Source: Herbinix sp. (GTDB taxonomy: Bacteria; Bacillota; Clostridia; Lachnospirales; Lachnospiraceae). From it: a stretch of DNA of 64,000 bases. The notes beneath the pieces are model-generated. The model was given only the letters and a program-made list of their open reading frames with translations, was not told where the DNA came from and made no database searches. The stretch is taken from NCBI GenBank assembly GCA_029256105.1, contig JAQSYO010000018.1, positions 1-64,000 on the forward strand. Direction: 5' to 3'. This document shows, piece after piece, positions 62,526 through 64,000 of the stretch; the first letter of the stretch is position 1; every line of letters begins with the position of its first letter. A program made the translations under genes and the position numbers.

Positions 62526-63437
62526 ATGCAGATTAGTCGGTTATTTGAAATTGTATACATTCTTATGAATAAGAAAAGCACCACCGCAAGAGAGCTCTCA
62601 GAGCATTTTGAAGTGTCACAGCGAACGATTTACCGAGATATTGATACCCTGTGCCAAGCAGGAATACCCATCTATACAAACAAAGGAAAAGGTGGCGGAA
62701 TAGCGCTAATGGAGAATTTTATTTTAAATAAGTCCGTCCTATCTGAACAGGAACAAAATGATATTCTTTCCGCGCTCCAAGGTTTTAAGGCTACCAGTTA
62801 TTCCGATACAAATCAAGTGCTTTCAAAGCTCAATTCCTTATTTGGTAATAAAAATACGGATTGGATTGAGGTTGATTTTTCATTCTGGAATAGTATGGAA
62901 GAAGACAAAATTAAATTCAATCTTTTGAAAGAGTCTATCCTAAATCGAAACGTAATCCAATTTGATTATTATAACTCCTATGGACAGGAAGCTCACCGCG
63001 TTACTGAGCCACGAAAGCTAATATTTAAAGGACAATCGTGGTATCTACTCGCTTATTGTAGGGATAAGAAAGATTTTCGCTATTTTAAAATCACTCGGCT
63101 TAAAGAGCTACAAGTAGAGTCGGAAATCTTTAGCGATACTCCTCTCCCAGCTGCCAAAAAGGACAAATCCGCATCTGGTGTTACACAACCTATGGTTGAT
63201 GTTAAATTAAAAGTTGATGCTGATATGGCTTATCGGATTTATGATGAATTCCCTATGGAGGCGATAGTCAAAAATGAAGACGGTAGCTTTCTTATTCATG
63301 CAAAGCTACAAACAGGGGGATGGTTATATGGGTATCTGATGTCCTTCGAGGACCATGTAGAAATACTAAAACCTAGTACCCTGAGAGATGAAATAATTAA
63401 TAAATATAAAAGTGCATTGAAAATATATGAAATATGA
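62526..63437 (+). CDS. YafY-type HTH/WYL-domain transcriptional regulator
   Basis: About 303 residues from the ATG at 62526, six bases after GGAGG (an upstream ATG overlaps that site). The amino end is an HTH_11-type winged helix (residues 3-55, TARELSEHFEVSQRTIYRDI). A WYL domain (about 140-215) with YNSYGQEAHRVTEPRKLIFK, SWYLLAYCRD and FRYFKITRL, then the WCX extension, follow. WYL proteins bind small ligands or nucleic acid fragments and control nearby genes. The next gene (GyrI-like, 180 bp downstream) is a usual companion. Confidence 0.92.
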   Translation: MQISRLFEIVYILMNKKSTTARELSEHFEVSQRTIYRDIDTLCQAGIPIYTNKGKGGGIALMENFILNKSVLSEQEQNDILSALQGFKATSYSDTNQVLSKLNSLFGNKNTDWIEVDFSFWNSMEEDKIKFNLLKESILNRNVIQFDYYNSYGQEAHRVTEPRKLIFKGQSWYLLAYCRDKKDFRYFKITRLKELQVESEIFSDTPLPAAKKDKSASGVTQPMVDVKLKVDADMAYRIYDEFPMEAIVKNEDGSFLIHAKLQTGGWLYGYLMSFEDHVEILKPSTLRDEIINKYKSALKIYEI

Positions 63438-63616
63438 CACTCAGTAGTCATATTAAGCATGTTACCCTATTACTATCCTAATTGATATAAAGATGATTAT
63501 TATGTAAATCACTGTAAGAGATTATGAATTTTTTTATAACTACTATCAAAAAAGAGACAAATAACAGATAACATGATTTTTCTATGCAATATAAAAAAGA
63601 AGAAAGGAATGACAAA

Positions 63617-64000
63617 ATGATTAAAATTGATTTTAAAAAGCAAAATAAAGATCTCTATGCACCAAAAATTGAACCTTCCATTATTCAAGTCCCAACCATG
63701 AATTTTATTATGGTAGATGGTTATGGCAATCCAAATGATACGGAAGGAGAATATCACAAGGCCATTGAGCTACTTTATGCGCTCTCCTATACAATTAAAA
63801 TGGCTAATAAGAACAATTCCGATGAGGATAATTATGATTATGTAGTTGCTCCATTAGAAGGTTTATGGTGGCTAGCAGATGAGACAGATAGGAACTTTAC
63901 TCAGAAGGATAAATTCTGTTGGACCTCAATGATACGTCAACCTGAATTTGTGACTGAAGAAATCTTTGCTCTGGCAAAGGCTACAGTGAAGAAGAAAAAA
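63617..64000 (+). CDS. GyrI-like small-molecule-binding domain protein (carboxyl end outside window)
   Basis: The frame opens with ATG at 63617 behind AAAGGAA and continues without a stop for 128 codons to the window edge. The protein has FIMVDGYGNPND, YHKAIELLYALSYTIKM and YDYVVAPLEGLWW, the start of the GyrI-like family found beside WYL and MerR-type regulators. These proteins bind or inactivate small toxic molecules. Family members usually have about 200 residues, so roughly a third is missing. Confidence 0.82.
   Translation, partial: MIKIDFKKQNKDLYAPKIEPSIIQVPTMNFIMVDGYGNPNDTEGEYHKAIELLYALSYTIKMANKNNSDEDNYDYVVAPLEGLWWLADETDRNFTQKDKFCWTSMIRQPEFVTEEIFALAKATVKKKK

Overview
The window looks like chromosomal DNA of a low-GC Gram-positive anaerobe of the class Clostridia, most likely Lachnospiraceae close to Lachnoclostridium/Clostridium phytofermentans. 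This is inferred from the AT-rich Firmicutes-type base composition, AGGAGG ribosome binding sites, the L21 leader, the TepA-YlzJ-FtsK/SpoIIIE neighbourhood, formate-tetrahydrofolate ligase and the many two-component/ABC exporter modules. There is no phage, integrase, transposase, CRISPR array, tRNA or rRNA gene that I can support.

Layout. (1) 1-58: start of rplU (L21) on the minus strand, with its own promoter and leader. (2) 450-15,930: an accessory block sitting between rplU and rng, genes that are normally neighbours. It holds an ECF sigma/anti-sigma pair, a DUF990-type ABC exporter with a ~400-nt structured leader, a large cell-envelope cluster (two-component system, membrane protein, lipoprotein, two permeases, ATPase, Ig-like surface protein), a YbaK-type deacylase and a frameshifted CPBP protease. 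(3) 16,090-20,100: rng and the two radical-SAM-associated genes that usually precede rplU. (4) 20,340-30,260: a small membrane protein, an orphan kdpDE pair, and an LnrLMN/LnrJK-like exporter plus two-component operon. (5) 30,560-36,890: tyrS, a zinc-ribbon membrane protein, a HEAT-like protein, an FAD oxidoreductase, then birA-bioY behind a BirA operator. (6) 37,030-44,960: a SWIM/SNF2 helicase, a 1.3-kb noncoding repeat region, pyrBI, a ~177-bp giant hairpin, an Fe/Mn SOD-like gene and an NTF2-like gene. (7) 45,200-51,330: an ABC exporter with an ArsR-type regulator, fhs and a phosphoglycolate-phosphatase-like gene. (8) 51,370-55,330: an operon of two RimK-like ATP-grasp ligases, an S66 (MccF/LdcA) peptidase and a GpsA-like dehydrogenase. 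(9) 55,540-62,090: ftsK, uppP, ylzJ, tepA and an aromatic-acid-exporter-like membrane protein. (10) 62,500-64,000: a WYL regulator followed by the start of a GyrI-like gene.

How the parts work together. Three separate modules couple a sensor or regulator to an ABC exporter: the 4.7-14-kb cluster, the Lnr-like operon, and the ArsR/ABC pair. For each I can point to a candidate operator. For the first, the same 11-bp-periodic heptamer repeat precedes both transcription units of the cluster, which links the regulator to its target. The biotin genes carry a BirA operator over the -35 box.

The most unusual property of the window is the number of degenerate short tandem-repeat arrays in noncoding DNA (about a dozen, units 9-57 bp), many placed in 5' untranslated regions. 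Some reach into the ribosome binding site (sodA-like, ATP-grasp, exporter gene), and two comparable expansions lie inside coding regions (tepA tail, exporter cytoplasmic insert). The 40.4-41.7-kb array, with 10-12 copies of a 19-nt core at two preferred spacings and a strong terminator at its left end, is the best candidate for something undescribed.
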